Under the pieces are notes generated by a model. It did not search any database and was not told the origin of the DNA. It worked only from the letters and a program-made list of their open reading frames with translations. Source: Ruthenibacterium avium (GTDB lineage: Bacteria; Bacillota; Clostridia; Oscillospirales; Ruminococcaceae). Taken from it: DNA of 28,269 nt. Every line of letters starts with the position of its first letter. The stretch's first letter is position 1. The DNA lies in NCBI GenBank assembly GCA_019118905.1, contig DWYA01000063.1:1-28269 (forward strand), written 5' to 3'. Positions 7,297 through 14,557 of this stretch are shown here, piece by piece. Position numbers and translations under genes: made by a program.

Positions 7297-7728
7297 TTAT
7301 AAAATACCGGCGCTGCGGTCTACCGAGGTGGAAAGAATAATCTGGCTGGAGGTTGCGCCGAACTTTTGAAAGCGGTTAATCAAACTTTCCAGCTCGGCAA
7401 TGCCGGAACACGCCACGCATAAAATAAAGCTGTAACTGCCGGTGACGTGGTAGCACCGGGCCACGCCAAGCTGGTGGTCGGCCAGCATTAAAAATTCTTC
7501 ATGATCGGAGGGGGCAACACTAACGCTGATGAGCGCTTCAATTTGATGTTCGGTTACTTTATCGCCGTATACAACGGTATATCCGGCAATAATTTTTTCG
7601 CGTTCCATACGGCGGATGCGTTCGCTGACGGCAGGGCTGGTGAGCGCCACTTTTTGGGCAATATCCTTTACGGTCATGCGCGCATTTTGTGCGAGCAGGT
7701 TTAAAATTCTTTTATCAATATCATCCAT
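7297..7728 (-). CDS. Lrp/AsnC-family transcriptional regulator
   Basis: The protein has 143 residues. Residues 1-50 are an AsnC-type winged helix-turn-helix (DDIDKRILNLLAQNARMTVK, then SPAVSERIRRME). Residues 60-140 are the RAM effector-binding domain, including YHVTGSYSFILCV. The family forms octamers that sense amino acids and often control a divergently transcribed gene. Here the divergent unit is not a protein gene but a short candidate RNA (7927-8034). AGGGAGATG is the SD site. The promoter is at 7831-7859. AAGCGCTT palindromes lie in the 5' UTR and between the divergent promoters. The ligand is unknown. Confidence 0.93.
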   Translation of the reverse strand: MDDIDKRILNLLAQNARMTVKDIAQKVALTSPAVSERIRRMEREKIIAGYTVVYGDKVTEHQIEALISVSVAPSDHEEFLMLADHQLGVARCYHVTGSYSFILCVACSGIAELESLINRFQKFGATSSQIILSTSVDRSAGIL

Positions 7729-7767
7729 GTTTTTTCATCTCCCTGTTTTGGAATCCCTTTGTTTTTT

Positions 7768-7775
7768 AAGCGCTT
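7768..7775. promoter_or_regulatory. AAGCGCTT palindrome in the lrp-like 5' UTR
   Basis: The core AAGCGCTT with TT before it and TT after it matches the palindrome at 7875-7886. It lies about 50 nt into the predicted transcript of the Lrp-family gene and is a possible second operator. Confidence 0.4.
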
Positions 7776-7830
7776 TTGGTGTAAATTTTTGCTTTATGAA
7801 AAAAGCGTCGTCATATTTTGTTGCTTTTTA

Positions 7831-7859
7831 ATTATATAAAGTTTTTTGTGGGTTGTAAA
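7831..7859 (-). promoter_or_regulatory. SigA promoter of the lrp-like gene
   Basis: On the minus strand TTTACA (7859-7854), 17 bp, TATAAT (7836-7831). The leader to the ATG is about 95 nt. Confidence 0.78.
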
Positions 7860-7874
7860 TAAATTTTTTAAATC

Positions 7875-7886
7875 AAAAGCGCTTTT
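7875..7886. promoter_or_regulatory. AAAAGCGCTTTT palindrome between divergent promoters
   Basis: A perfect 12-bp palindrome lying 15 bp from the lrp-like -35 and 6 bp from the -35 of the divergent RNA promoter. Its core recurs at 7768-7775. The placement suits an operator that controls both directions, possibly bound by the Lrp-family protein itself. Confidence 0.5.
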
Positions 7887-7892
7887 TTCCCT

Positions 7893-7920
7893 TTGACAGA
7901 TTAAAAAAAAGGTGTATAAT
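7893..7920 (+). promoter_or_regulatory. Strong SigA promoter of the candidate small RNA
   Basis: TTGACA (7893-7898), 16 bp, TATAAT (7915-7920): both hexamers are consensus. No credible protein gene follows before the terminator at 7994-8030. Confidence 0.82.
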
Positions 7921-7926
7921 AATAAG

Positions 7927-8034
7927 CGTCGGAGGAATCCGGCTTCTTAGTTATGCTTACAAGTTTTATTTTTATACTTTCCCACCCCTCTATGCAAAAG
8001 GAGCTGTCGCAAGACGGCTCCTTTTGCTTTTCCT
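7927..8034 (+). ncRNA. Candidate small RNA with C-rich single-stranded region
   Basis: A consensus promoter drives a transcript of about 105 nt that ends at a strong terminator. Its 5' end folds as a hairpin at 7924-7945: AAGC/GCTT and CGGA/TCCG with a GGAA (GNRA) tetraloop. An AU-rich stretch and a C-rich single-stranded segment CCCACCCCTC (7981-7990) follow. The terminator stem of 15 bp with a GCAA loop comes last. C-rich loops in Firmicutes small RNAs often pair with G-rich SD sites; that function is inferred here. A 46-codon frame starting at ATG 7953 exists, but it runs through both hairpins and its only SD is 17 nt away and inside the 5' hairpin, so I do not call it. I cannot match the RNA to a known family. 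Confidence 0.6.
7994..8034 (+). terminator. Terminator of the candidate small RNA
   Basis: GCAAAAGGAGC-T-GTC pairs with GAC-G-GCTCCTTTTGC around a GCAA tetraloop: 15 bp with one G-T wobble, followed by TTTTCC and more T's. Confidence 0.85.
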
Positions 8035-8042
8035 GTTTTTCA

Positions 8043-8085
8043 AAAAAGGGCACGTTTCAGCCTTTGGGCCAAAGCGTGCCTTTTT
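8043..8085. terminator. Bidirectional terminator 3' of hflX
   Basis: The stem GGCACGTTT / AAAGCGTGCC has an inner GCC/GGC helix and is flanked by A- and T-runs (43-47 and 81-85 of the 8000 block). It ends the minus-strand hflX transcript and backs up the small-RNA terminator. Confidence 0.8.
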
Positions 8086-8103
8086 CAATTTAAAAGAATG
8101 CTT

Positions 8104-9351
8104 TTAAGGGAGCAGATAGGCTTCAAACAGATGAACCTGTGTGGATTTCACAATGCCCTCCAGATACAGCCCGTCCTCGCGGTATTCCTCTTGCAGCACC
8201 GTTCCATGCTCACGCATGGGAGCCGCTGCGCCCAATTTATCATAGGGAAGCAGCACACGAATGCGGCGAACGCGGTCGGAAAGCACCTGCTCAATGCGCT
8301 CCAATAGCGTGTGGATGCCGTAACCTGTTTTTGCGCTGATGCAGACGGCTTCGGGGTCCATCAGCAGTGCGCCGTCCATTAAGTCCCATTTGTTGTAAAC
8401 AACAATTTGCGGAATGTCCGCACAGCCAAGCTCTGTTAACACTTGGTCGGTCACGGCCAGCTGGTCGGGCGCTTCGGGGTCGGCGCCGTCGCACACCTTT
8501 AAAATGACATCGGCATAGGCCGCTTCTTCCAAGGTGCTTCGGAAGGCTTCCACCAAGCCGTGCGGCAGACGGCTGACAAAGCCGACGGTGTCTACCGCTA
8601 CCGTTTCCAGCCCGGACGGCAGCACCAAGCGGCGCGCTGTTGGGTCCAGCGTAGCAAACAGCATGTTGGCTTCCATCACATCCGCGCCGCATAAATGGTT
8701 CAGCAAGCTGGATTTTCCCACGTTGGTATACCCCACCAGCGCGATGACCGGCACGCCGTTTTTCTTCCGGCTTTTGCGTGTTTCCGCGCGTCGGCGCTCC
8801 ATATCGGAGAGCTTTTCCTCCAGCGCGTCAATGCGCCGGCGCACATGACGGCGGTCATATTCCAGCTTCGATTCACCCGCGCCGCGTCGTGCGCCCGCAC
8901 CGCCGCCGCCACCGCCGCCCTGACGCGACAGGCTTTGGCCAAGCCCCGCTAAACGCGGCAGACGGTAACGCAGCCCGGCCAGCTCGGTTTGCAGCTTGCC
9001 TTCGTTGGTCACCGCGCGGTTTTTGAAGATTTCCAAAATCAGCATGGTGCGGTCAATGACTTCGATTTCCAAAATTTCTTCCAGATTGCGAATTTGGCTG
9101 CCGGAAAGCTCTGCGTCAAAAATAGCGCATTCCGCCCCGACGTTTTGGCAAAGCAGATGCCCCTCAGCCAAGCGCCCTTCGCCTAAATAGGTGGCCGCTT
9201 CGGGTACATCGCGCTTTTGCACAATTTGACCCACACATTCCATGTGGTTGGCCTCGGCCAGCGCCGAAAGCTCCTCCATGCTGCGCTCCATGTCGTACTC
9301 GCCGCGGTCCAGCCCGAACAAGACAACTTTAATGTTTCCTTCTTGCGTCAT
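8104..9351 (-). CDS. hflX: Ribosome-associated GTPase HflX
   Basis: The protein has 415 residues. The N-terminal HflX domain includes YLGEGRLAE and the ELSGSQIRNLEE segment. A glycine run (GGGGGGG) and GAGESKLEYDRR precede the G domain: G1 GYTNVGKSSLL, G3 DTVGF, G4 NKWD. HflX splits stalled or heat-damaged 70S ribosomes and binds the 50S subunit. The ATG at 9351 has AAAGGAG 7 nt upstream; an upstream in-frame extension to 9435 would cross the promoter and is rejected. The gene stands alone, divergent from the HAD phosphatase. Confidence 0.95.
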   Translation of the reverse strand: MTQEGNIKVVLFGLDRGEYDMERSMEELSALAEANHMECVGQIVQKRDVPEAATYLGEGRLAEGHLLCQNVGAECAIFDAELSGSQIRNLEEILEIEVIDRTMLILEIFKNRAVTNEGKLQTELAGLRYRLPRLAGLGQSLSRQGGGGGGGAGARRGAGESKLEYDRRHVRRRIDALEEKLSDMERRRAETRKSRKKNGVPVIALVGYTNVGKSSLLNHLCGADVMEANMLFATLDPTARRLVLPSGLETVAVDTVGFVSRLPHGLVEAFRSTLEEAAYADVILKVCDGADPEAPDQLAVTDQVLTELGCADIPQIVVYNKWDLMDGALLMDPEAVCISAKTGYGIHTLLERIEQVLSDRVRRIRVLLPYDKLGAAAPMREHGTVLQEEYREDGLYLEGIVKSTQVHLFEAYLLP

Positions 9352-9378
9352 GCGTGTTCTCCTTTTCGGCAGGGGCGC

Positions 9379-9408
9379 TTGAAATTGCCCCGTGTATTTT
9401 GGTATCAT
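9379..9408 (+). promoter_or_regulatory. Probable promoter of the Cof-type phosphatase gene
   Basis: TTGAAA (9379-9384), 18 bp, TATCAT (9403-9408). Its -10 overlaps the hflX -10 (9407-9412) on the other strand, so the two promoters cannot be occupied together. Confidence 0.45.
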
Positions 9409-9435
9409 TATAGCGGCATCGCGCCCATCCGTCAA
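9407..9435 (-). promoter_or_regulatory. SigA promoter of hflX
   Basis: On the minus strand TTGACG (9435-9430), 17 bp, TATAAT (9412-9407). The leader is about 50 nt. Confidence 0.75.
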
Positions 9436-9480
9436 CGCACAGTCAGGCGGGAACCGGGCGTTTGCAACAGGAGGCTTTCT

Positions 9481-10293
9481 ATGAATTATCGCATGATTGT
9501 ATTGGATTTAGACGACACGCTGCTGAAAGATGACCGCACCGTGTCGGAGATGACCCGCCGCCGCTTGCTGGAAGCCCAGCAGCAAGGAACGGTTGTCGTG
9601 TTGGCGTCCGGCCGCCCGACGTATGCCATGCAGCACTTGGCACAGGAGCTTTGCCTTGCGCAGTACGGCGGATATTTGATTTCGTTTAACGGTGCACGCA
9701 TTACGGCATGTGAAAACGGCGCTGTGCTGTCCAGCGTGGACATTTCTCACGCGCAAATGTGCCAACTGTTCGACCTTGCACAGCAACAGAACGTTTATAT
9801 TCAGACGTATACCGAAGATCATATTCTGGTTTCAAAAGATAACGAATATACACAAATCGAGAAAGAAATTACCGGAATGGATGTAGTGGAATGCGCCGAC
9901 TTCAAAGCGGAGATTCCCAAAACCGCAGTGAAAGCGATGATGCTGGAACACCCCGACCGCTTAAAACAAGTGGAGCAAGCGCTTCGCCCGGTCATCAAAG
10001 ACGAACTGTATATGACTATTACGAAGCCGTTTTTTCTGGAATTTATGAACCCGGCTGTGGACAAAGGAAAAAGCCTTGTCACCTTGGCTGCACACCTTGG
10101 GATTTCCATGGAGCAGGTGATTGCCGTGGGCGACAGCTATAATGACATCAGCATGATTGAGGCCGCCGGGCTGGGTGTTGCCATGGGCAACGCGGTTGAA
10201 GCCGTCAAGCAGGCCGCTGATTATGAAACCGACGACAACGAACACGACGGCGTGGCGCGTGTGGTCGAGCGCTTTTTCTTACAGACAAAATAA
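9481..10293 (+). CDS. Cof-type HAD-IIB sugar-phosphate phosphatase
   Basis: The protein has 270 residues. HAD motif I is DLDDT with nucleophile Asp9 and acid Asp11; motif II is ASGRP; the lysine of motif III lies in KAMMLE; motif IV is GDSYNDISMI. A C2B cap fills the middle. Members dephosphorylate sugar phosphates, FMN or similar small molecules; the substrate cannot be read here. AGGAGG lies 6 nt before the ATG, while longer in-frame readings run back through the promoter. A 13-bp terminator follows directly. Confidence 0.92.
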   Translation: MNYRMIVLDLDDTLLKDDRTVSEMTRRRLLEAQQQGTVVVLASGRPTYAMQHLAQELCLAQYGGYLISFNGARITACENGAVLSSVDISHAQMCQLFDLAQQQNVYIQTYTEDHILVSKDNEYTQIEKEITGMDVVECADFKAEIPKTAVKAMMLEHPDRLKQVEQALRPVIKDELYMTITKPFFLEFMNPAVDKGKSLVTLAAHLGISMEQVIAVGDSYNDISMIEAAGLGVAMGNAVEAVKQAADYETDDNEHDGVARVVERFFLQTK

Positions 10294-10306
10294 AGGATAA
10301 AAGATT

Positions 10307-10342
10307 AGCGGACGTGCCGAGATCGGCACGTCCGCTGTTTTT
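10307..10342. terminator. Terminator after the Cof-type phosphatase
   Basis: AGCGGACGTGCCG (10307-10319), loop AGAT, CGGCACGTCCGCT, then GTTTTTAT. It sits between convergent genes. The minus-strand side has AATCTTTT, so it may work both ways. Confidence 0.88.
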
Positions 10343-10367
10343 ATCTCAATCGTTGATCAATAACGGG

Positions 10368-11600
10368 TTAAAACGCCCAGTTGCCGTTTTGGAACACCGG
10401 CACGCGGGTGCCGTCGGGGCGAATGCCGGTAATGCTGAGGTCGGCCGTGCCGAACATGAAATCAACGTGTGTGAGTGAATCGTTGATGCCCACCTGAAAA
10501 AGCTCCTCGCGGCTTTTCGACATGCCGCCCTCAATGGCTTCGCTGATGCCCGAGCCAACGGCCAAATGGCAGGAAGCATTTTCGTCATATAACGTATTGT
10601 AGAATAAGATTTCTAAATTACTAATAGGAGAATCATACGGAACCAGCGCACACTCGCCCAGATACTTTGCGCCCTCGTCCATCTCCAAAATAGAGCGCAG
10701 CACTTCCTCGCCCTGTTTTGCGCCGAAGTCAACGACGCGCCCTTTTTCAAAAGTAAGGTAGAACTGGTCAATCAAATTGCCGTTGAAGTTCAGCGGCATG
10801 GAGCTGTAAACGGTGCCTTCGGTGCGTTCGCGGTGGGGTGCGGTATAAACCTCCTCTGTGGGAAGATTCATAAAATGCCAGCGGCCGTCCGCTGTTGCAG
10901 CGCCGCCGCCGCACCAAATGCCGCCGGGCAGCAACCCGACGGTTAAATCGGTGCCAAGACTGTTCTGATAATGCAGCGCGTCAAAGCCTTGTTCGTTCAG
11001 CCATGCAATGCGCTTTTGGAACTCTTGGCGATGTGCTTCCCACGCGGCCACTGCGTCGCCGCTGTCTACACGCGCCGTTTGGAAAATAGCGTCCCAAAGG
11101 CGGTCACGAGCCTCTTGCTCCGGCAAATCAGGGAAAACGGCTTGCGCCCACTTGGGGCTGGCTGCGCCGATGATGCACCACGGCATAGTGCCGTTGCGGT
11201 GTGCCTCGACAAACGGGCCGCAGGCATTGCGTGAAGCTTTCTGCACAGCGGCGGGCTTTTTCGGGTCAACGTCCGCCAAAACGCGCGGGTCGTCCGAACG
11301 AATGCTCAAAAAGGCCGCCCCGCGCTGTGCCATCGTGTTGCGCATCAGGCTGGTCCATTCGGGACATTGCGAAATCTTTTCCATATAAGAATGCTGATAA
11401 CGCAGCTTGGCTGCTTCGCTGTCCATCCATTCTACAACAACGTCGGATGCACCGGCTTTGTAAGCCTGTTCCATCACAAGATGCACAAAGTCAGCCACTT
11501 CCACTGAGGCGGAAATCATCACTTCCTGTCCGGGCTTTACGGCAAGCCCGGTGACAACCGCCAAGCGTGCGTACTCTTTCAGCTTTTCTTCCATCGTCAT
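10368..11600 (-). CDS. M29-family metallo-aminopeptidase
   Basis: The protein has 410 residues, typical of the AmpS/PepS/aminopeptidase T family of dimeric, dinuclear-metal aminopeptidases that trim N-terminal residues from peptides in the cytoplasm. Recognisable segments are YARLAVVTGLAVKPGQEV near the start, the central GTVYSSMPLNFNGNLI region, and the C-terminal HLAVGSGISEAIEGG and THVDFMFGTADLSI with metal-ligand-type residues. GGAGG lies 10 nt upstream of ATG 11600. An upstream in-frame ATG at 11639 lies inside the -10 and is rejected. The gene is divergent from feoAB. Confidence 0.93.
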   Translation of the reverse strand: MTMEEKLKEYARLAVVTGLAVKPGQEVMISASVEVADFVHLVMEQAYKAGASDVVVEWMDSEAAKLRYQHSYMEKISQCPEWTSLMRNTMAQRGAAFLSIRSDDPRVLADVDPKKPAAVQKASRNACGPFVEAHRNGTMPWCIIGAASPKWAQAVFPDLPEQEARDRLWDAIFQTARVDSGDAVAAWEAHRQEFQKRIAWLNEQGFDALHYQNSLGTDLTVGLLPGGIWCGGGAATADGRWHFMNLPTEEVYTAPHRERTEGTVYSSMPLNFNGNLIDQFYLTFEKGRVVDFGAKQGEEVLRSILEMDEGAKYLGECALVPYDSPISNLEILFYNTLYDENASCHLAVGSGISEAIEGGMSKSREELFQVGINDSLTHVDFMFGTADLSITGIRPDGTRVPVFQNGNWAF

Positions 11601-11637
11601 TGGTAATCCCCCTCCAGCCCATTCGGCATTTTTCGTC

Positions 11638-11666
11638 ATTATAGCACGGTATAGTAGAAAAGTAAA
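11638..11666 (-). promoter_or_regulatory. SigA promoter of the M29 aminopeptidase gene
   Basis: On the minus strand TTTACT (11666-11661), 17 bp, TATAAT (11643-11638). Confidence 0.7.
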
Positions 11667-11685
11667 CTTTTCCCGCCCCGGGTGC

Positions 11686-11714
11686 TTGACAAATGCCCTT
11701 GATATGCATACACT
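11686..11714 (+). promoter_or_regulatory. SigA promoter of feoAB
   Basis: TTGACA (11686-11691), 17 bp, TACACT (11709-11714). Around the predicted start, CTAA (11712), TTAG (11727) and CTAA (11737) form imperfect inverted repeats, loosely like DtxR/IdeR half-sites. No classical Fur box (TGATAAT pairs) is seen. Confidence 0.65.
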
Positions 11715-11788
11715 AAGAATGTTGAATTAGCACAAACTAACAGAGTCCGGCAAAAAGGGCTTGACAGGGGTTTGAAGGAGGTATTCCA

Positions 11789-12022
11789 ATGACATTAGCA
11801 CAGCTGCCTGTGGGCTGCACCGCACGCATTGCTCGTGTGGGCGGCGAGGGCGCACTGCGCCGCAGACTGTTAGATATGGGGCTGACGCCCCGCACACAAA
11901 TTACCGTGCGCAAAACAGCGCCCATGGGCGACCCGATTGTGCTGCATCTGCGCGGCTATGAATTGACGCTTCGTTTGGAGGATGCGGCCAATATTGAGCT
12001 GGAGGAGGGCGCAGGCGTATGA
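11789..12022 (+). CDS. feoA: Ferrous iron transport protein A
   Basis: The protein has 77 residues with an SH3-like fold, including LRRRLLDMGLTPRTQITVRK and the MGDPIVLHLRGYELTLR strand pair typical of FeoA. It is a small cytoplasmic partner of FeoB needed for ferrous iron uptake. GAAGGAGG precedes the ATG by 8 nt. Its stop overlaps the feoB start as ATGA, so the two genes are translationally coupled. Confidence 0.94.
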   Translation: MTLAQLPVGCTARIARVGGEGALRRRLLDMGLTPRTQITVRKTAPMGDPIVLHLRGYELTLRLEDAANIELEEGAGV

Positions 12023-14064
12023 TTTTTGCATTGGCAGGAAACCAAAATTCCGGCAAGACGACGCTGTTTAACCAGCTGACCGGCTCAAACCAGCATGTGG
12101 GCAACTTTCCCGGTGTGACCGTGGATAAAAAAGAAGGCACGATTCGCCCCGCCGGGGGCGGCAAGGGCAAGGCCCCCGCGGCAGATGCTTCCACAGTGGT
12201 GGACTTGCCCGGCATTTATTCGCTTTCCCCTTATACCGCCGAGGAGATTGTTACGCGCGACTTTCTGATTGGCGAAAAGCCGGACGGTATCATCAACATT
12301 GTAGACGCTACCAACATCGAGCGCAATTTGTACCTGTCGATGCAGCTCATTGAGCTGGACATCCCCATGGTCATTGCTCTGAACATGATGGACGAAATGC
12401 GTGCCAACGGCAACACCGTGGATATCAAAGGCTTGGAAAAAGAGCTGGGTGTGCCTGTGGTGCCGATTTCAGCGGCGAAAAATGAGGGTGTGGATGAGCT
12501 GGTGGCATGTGCTTTGCGCGCGGCACAGCAGCGTCAATGCCCCAAGCGGCAGGACTTTTGCACCGGTGCCGTGCACCGCTGCATTCACGGCATCGCGCAC
12601 TTAATTGAAGACCATGCCCAAGCGGCGGGTGTACCGCGTTATTTTGCCGCCACCAAGCTGGTGGAGGGCGATAAGCCGATGGAAGAACGCCTGCGCCTGA
12701 GCGATAACGAGAAGGACTTGATTGAGCACTCCGTGACGGAAATGGAGCAGGAGCTGGACACCGACCGCGAGGCCGCGCTGGCCGATATGCGCTACACCTT
12801 TATTGAAAATCTGTGCCGTGAAACGGTGGTGAAAAAGGGCGAAAGCCGAGAGCACGCCCGAAGCGTGGCCATCGACCGTCTGCTGACGCATAAGTACGCG
12901 GCCATTCCGCTGTTCTTAGCCATTATGCTGCTCATCTTTTGGCTTACTTTTGGCGTGATTGGCGAAGCGCTCGGCGCGGTGATGGATTTCCTCGTTGAGT
13001 CGCTCACCACATGGGTGGACGCAGGGTTGACCGCCTACGGCATTAACCCTGTCATTCACGCGCTTATTATCGACGGTATTTTTGCCGGTGTGGGCAGTGT
13101 GCTCAGTTTCCTGCCCGTGATCGTCACGCTGTTTTTCTTTTTGTCCCTGCTGGAGGATTCGGGCTATATGGCGCGTGTGGCGTTCGTTATGGACAAGCTC
13201 CTGCGCAAAATCGGCCTTTCGGGACGAAGCTTTGTGCCGATGATTATTGGCTTTGGATGCAGTGTACCTGCCATTATGGCGACCCGCACGCTGTCCAGTG
13301 AACGCGACCGCAAAATGACGATTTTGCTGACGCCGTTTTGTTCCTGCAGTGCTAAGCTGCCGATTTACTCCGTCTTTACAGCGGCCTTTTTCCCGCAAAA
13401 TGGTGCTCTGGTGATGATGGCCTTGTACCTGATGGGAATTTTGGTGGGCGTTTTGTGGGGGCTGATGATGAAAAGCACCGTCTACCGCGGAAACCCAGTG
13501 CCGTTTGTCATGGAACTGCCAAACTATCGCATTCCCAGCCCCAAAAGCGTCGGCCTTTTGATGTGGGACAAAGCGCGCGACTTTTTAACCCGTGCCTTTA
13601 CGGTCATTTTTGTGGCTACCGTCATTATTTGGTTTTTGCAGTCGTTTGATCTGCGCTTCAATGTGGTGGAAAACTCTGCCGACAGTATGCTTGCCATGCT
13701 GGGACGGCTTGTGGCCCCGCTGTTTGCTCCGCTCGGCTTTACCGATTGGCGCGCGGCAACCGCACTCATTACCGGTTTTTCCGCCAAGGAGGCCGTCGTC
13801 AGCACCATGGCCGTGCTGACAGGCGCGGGCAGCGCCGGTTTAACGAATGCGCTTCAGGCCATCTTCACGCCGGTGCAGGCATTCAGCTTTTTGACGTTTA
13901 CGCTGCTGTATACGCCGTGCGTTGCCGCCATTGCTGCGGTCAAGCGTGAAATGGGTTCCGGCAAAGCGGCAGCCGGTGTTGCGCTGATGCAGTGCGTTTT
14001 GGCTTGGGTATGTGCATTTGTCGTATATCAGGTGGGCAGCGCCCTCACGATGCTGTTTGTGTAA
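12019..14064 (+). CDS. feoB: Ferrous iron transporter B
   Basis: The protein has 681 residues. The N-terminal G domain has G1 GNQNSGKTT (7-15), G3 DLPGIYSLSP and G4 NMMD, followed by a helical GDI-like spacer and then a membrane domain with the two Gate segments (FVPMIIGFGCSVPAIMATRT and SAKEAVVSTMAVL). It imports Fe(II) across the cytoplasmic membrane. Between switch I and G3, residues 44-57 are a short Gly/Ala/Lys/Pro-rich stretch longer than in most FeoB proteins. No feoC follows. A strong terminator lies about 40 bp downstream. Confidence 0.96.
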   Translation: MIFALAGNQNSGKTTLFNQLTGSNQHVGNFPGVTVDKKEGTIRPAGGGKGKAPAADASTVVDLPGIYSLSPYTAEEIVTRDFLIGEKPDGIINIVDATNIERNLYLSMQLIELDIPMVIALNMMDEMRANGNTVDIKGLEKELGVPVVPISAAKNEGVDELVACALRAAQQRQCPKRQDFCTGAVHRCIHGIAHLIEDHAQAAGVPRYFAATKLVEGDKPMEERLRLSDNEKDLIEHSVTEMEQELDTDREAALADMRYTFIENLCRETVVKKGESREHARSVAIDRLLTHKYAAIPLFLAIMLLIFWLTFGVIGEALGAVMDFLVESLTTWVDAGLTAYGINPVIHALIIDGIFAGVGSVLSFLPVIVTLFFFLSLLEDSGYMARVAFVMDKLLRKIGLSGRSFVPMIIGFGCSVPAIMATRTLSSERDRKMTILLTPFCSCSAKLPIYSVFTAAFFPQNGALVMMALYLMGILVGVLWGLMMKSTVYRGNPVPFVMELPNYRIPSPKSVGLLMWDKARDFLTRAFTVIFVATVIIWFLQSFDLRFNVVENSADSMLAMLGRLVAPLFAPLGFTDWRAATALITGFSAKEAVVSTMAVLTGAGSAGLTNALQAIFTPVQAFSFLTFTLLYTPCVAAIAAVKREMGSGKAAAGVALMQCVLAWVCAFVVYQVGSALTMLFV

Positions 14065-14102
14065 CGGCGGGCCGACGGCATTGCCATCCATAAATAAGAA
14101 AT

Positions 14103-14161
14103 AAAACGGGCATGACGGCGTAGTTAACGCTATCATGCCCGTTTTCATCATGCCCGTTTTC
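14103..14161 (+). terminator. feoB terminator with tandemly duplicated 3' arm
   Basis: AAAACGGGCATGA (14103-14115) pairs with TCATGCCCGTTTT (14133-14145), and GCGT pairs with ACGC inside. The 15-nt unit carrying the 3' arm (14132-14146) is repeated exactly at 14147-14161, so the left arm could pair with either copy. The repeat ends just before the stop codon of the minus-strand small gene. Confidence 0.8.
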
Positions 14162-14162
14162 G

Positions 14163-14345
14163 TCAGCGCAAGGCCTTTTCCACCATCATCATGGCTTTTT
14201 CTGCTTCTTTTCCGGCGCGTTTCAGCGCTTTTTTCACTTGGCGCGGGTGACGCGCATTCAAATACATGCCCATTGCGCCTACGGTGGCACCGGCCAACAT
14301 GCCCATAGCGGCACCGCTCATGCGATCCTTTGCTTCTCGATTCAT
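14163..14345 (-). CDS. Small glycine-rich putative membrane protein
   Basis: The protein has 60 residues. Residues 9-28 (MSGAAMGMLAGATVGAMGMY) form a Gly/Ala-rich hydrophobic segment with small residues spaced as in glycine-zipper helices. A basic amphipathic tail rich in Lys and Glu follows (KKALKRAGKEAEKAM). The layout resembles small YtxH-like proteins, but I do not recognise the family. AAAGGGG about 10 nt upstream of the ATG supports translation. It is convergent with feoB and 100 bp from it. It is probably real because the SD, codon use and domain layout agree. Confidence 0.6.
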   Translation of the reverse strand: MNREAKDRMSGAAMGMLAGATVGAMGMYLNARHPRQVKKALKRAGKEAEKAMMMVEKALR

Positions 14346-14509
14346 TGTAAAACGCCCCTTTCACTGTGCATTCGCTGCCTATTTGGGCAATCGGATGCAT
14401 TTTGTTCAATCCGCACGGAAATTCCGGCTTCTGTGTTATTCTTTCCCCATTTCATTTAAAAAATTCTGTGATAATTTTTTCCGGTTTATTCGCCTTTTGC
14501 ATACGAATG

Positions 14510-14518
14510 TGTTATACT
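14510..14518 (+). promoter_or_regulatory. Extended -10 promoter of the pdxK operon
   Basis: TG-T-TATACT (14510-14518) has no good -35 at 17 bp. The same extended -10 (TGTTATACT) appears ahead of lysS at 24661. It would drive the six-gene operon 14558-18823. Confidence 0.55.
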
Positions 14519-14557
14519 GTAAAAAGAGTGAAAGTATCTGTTTGAAGGAGTGTTTTT

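Noticed and set aside
7953..8093. 46-codon frame inside the candidate small RNA
   Set aside because: It reads straight through two terminator hairpins; the only SD-like GGAGG is 17 nt away and sits in the 5' hairpin.
8870..8925. Seven-glycine run in HflX as an unusual insertion
   Set aside because: A glycine-rich stretch ahead of the G domain is normal for HflX; only its length is slightly high.
11712..11740. Fur or DtxR operator at feoAB
   Set aside because: Only short TTAG/CTAA half-sites with irregular spacing; no match good enough to call as a separate site.
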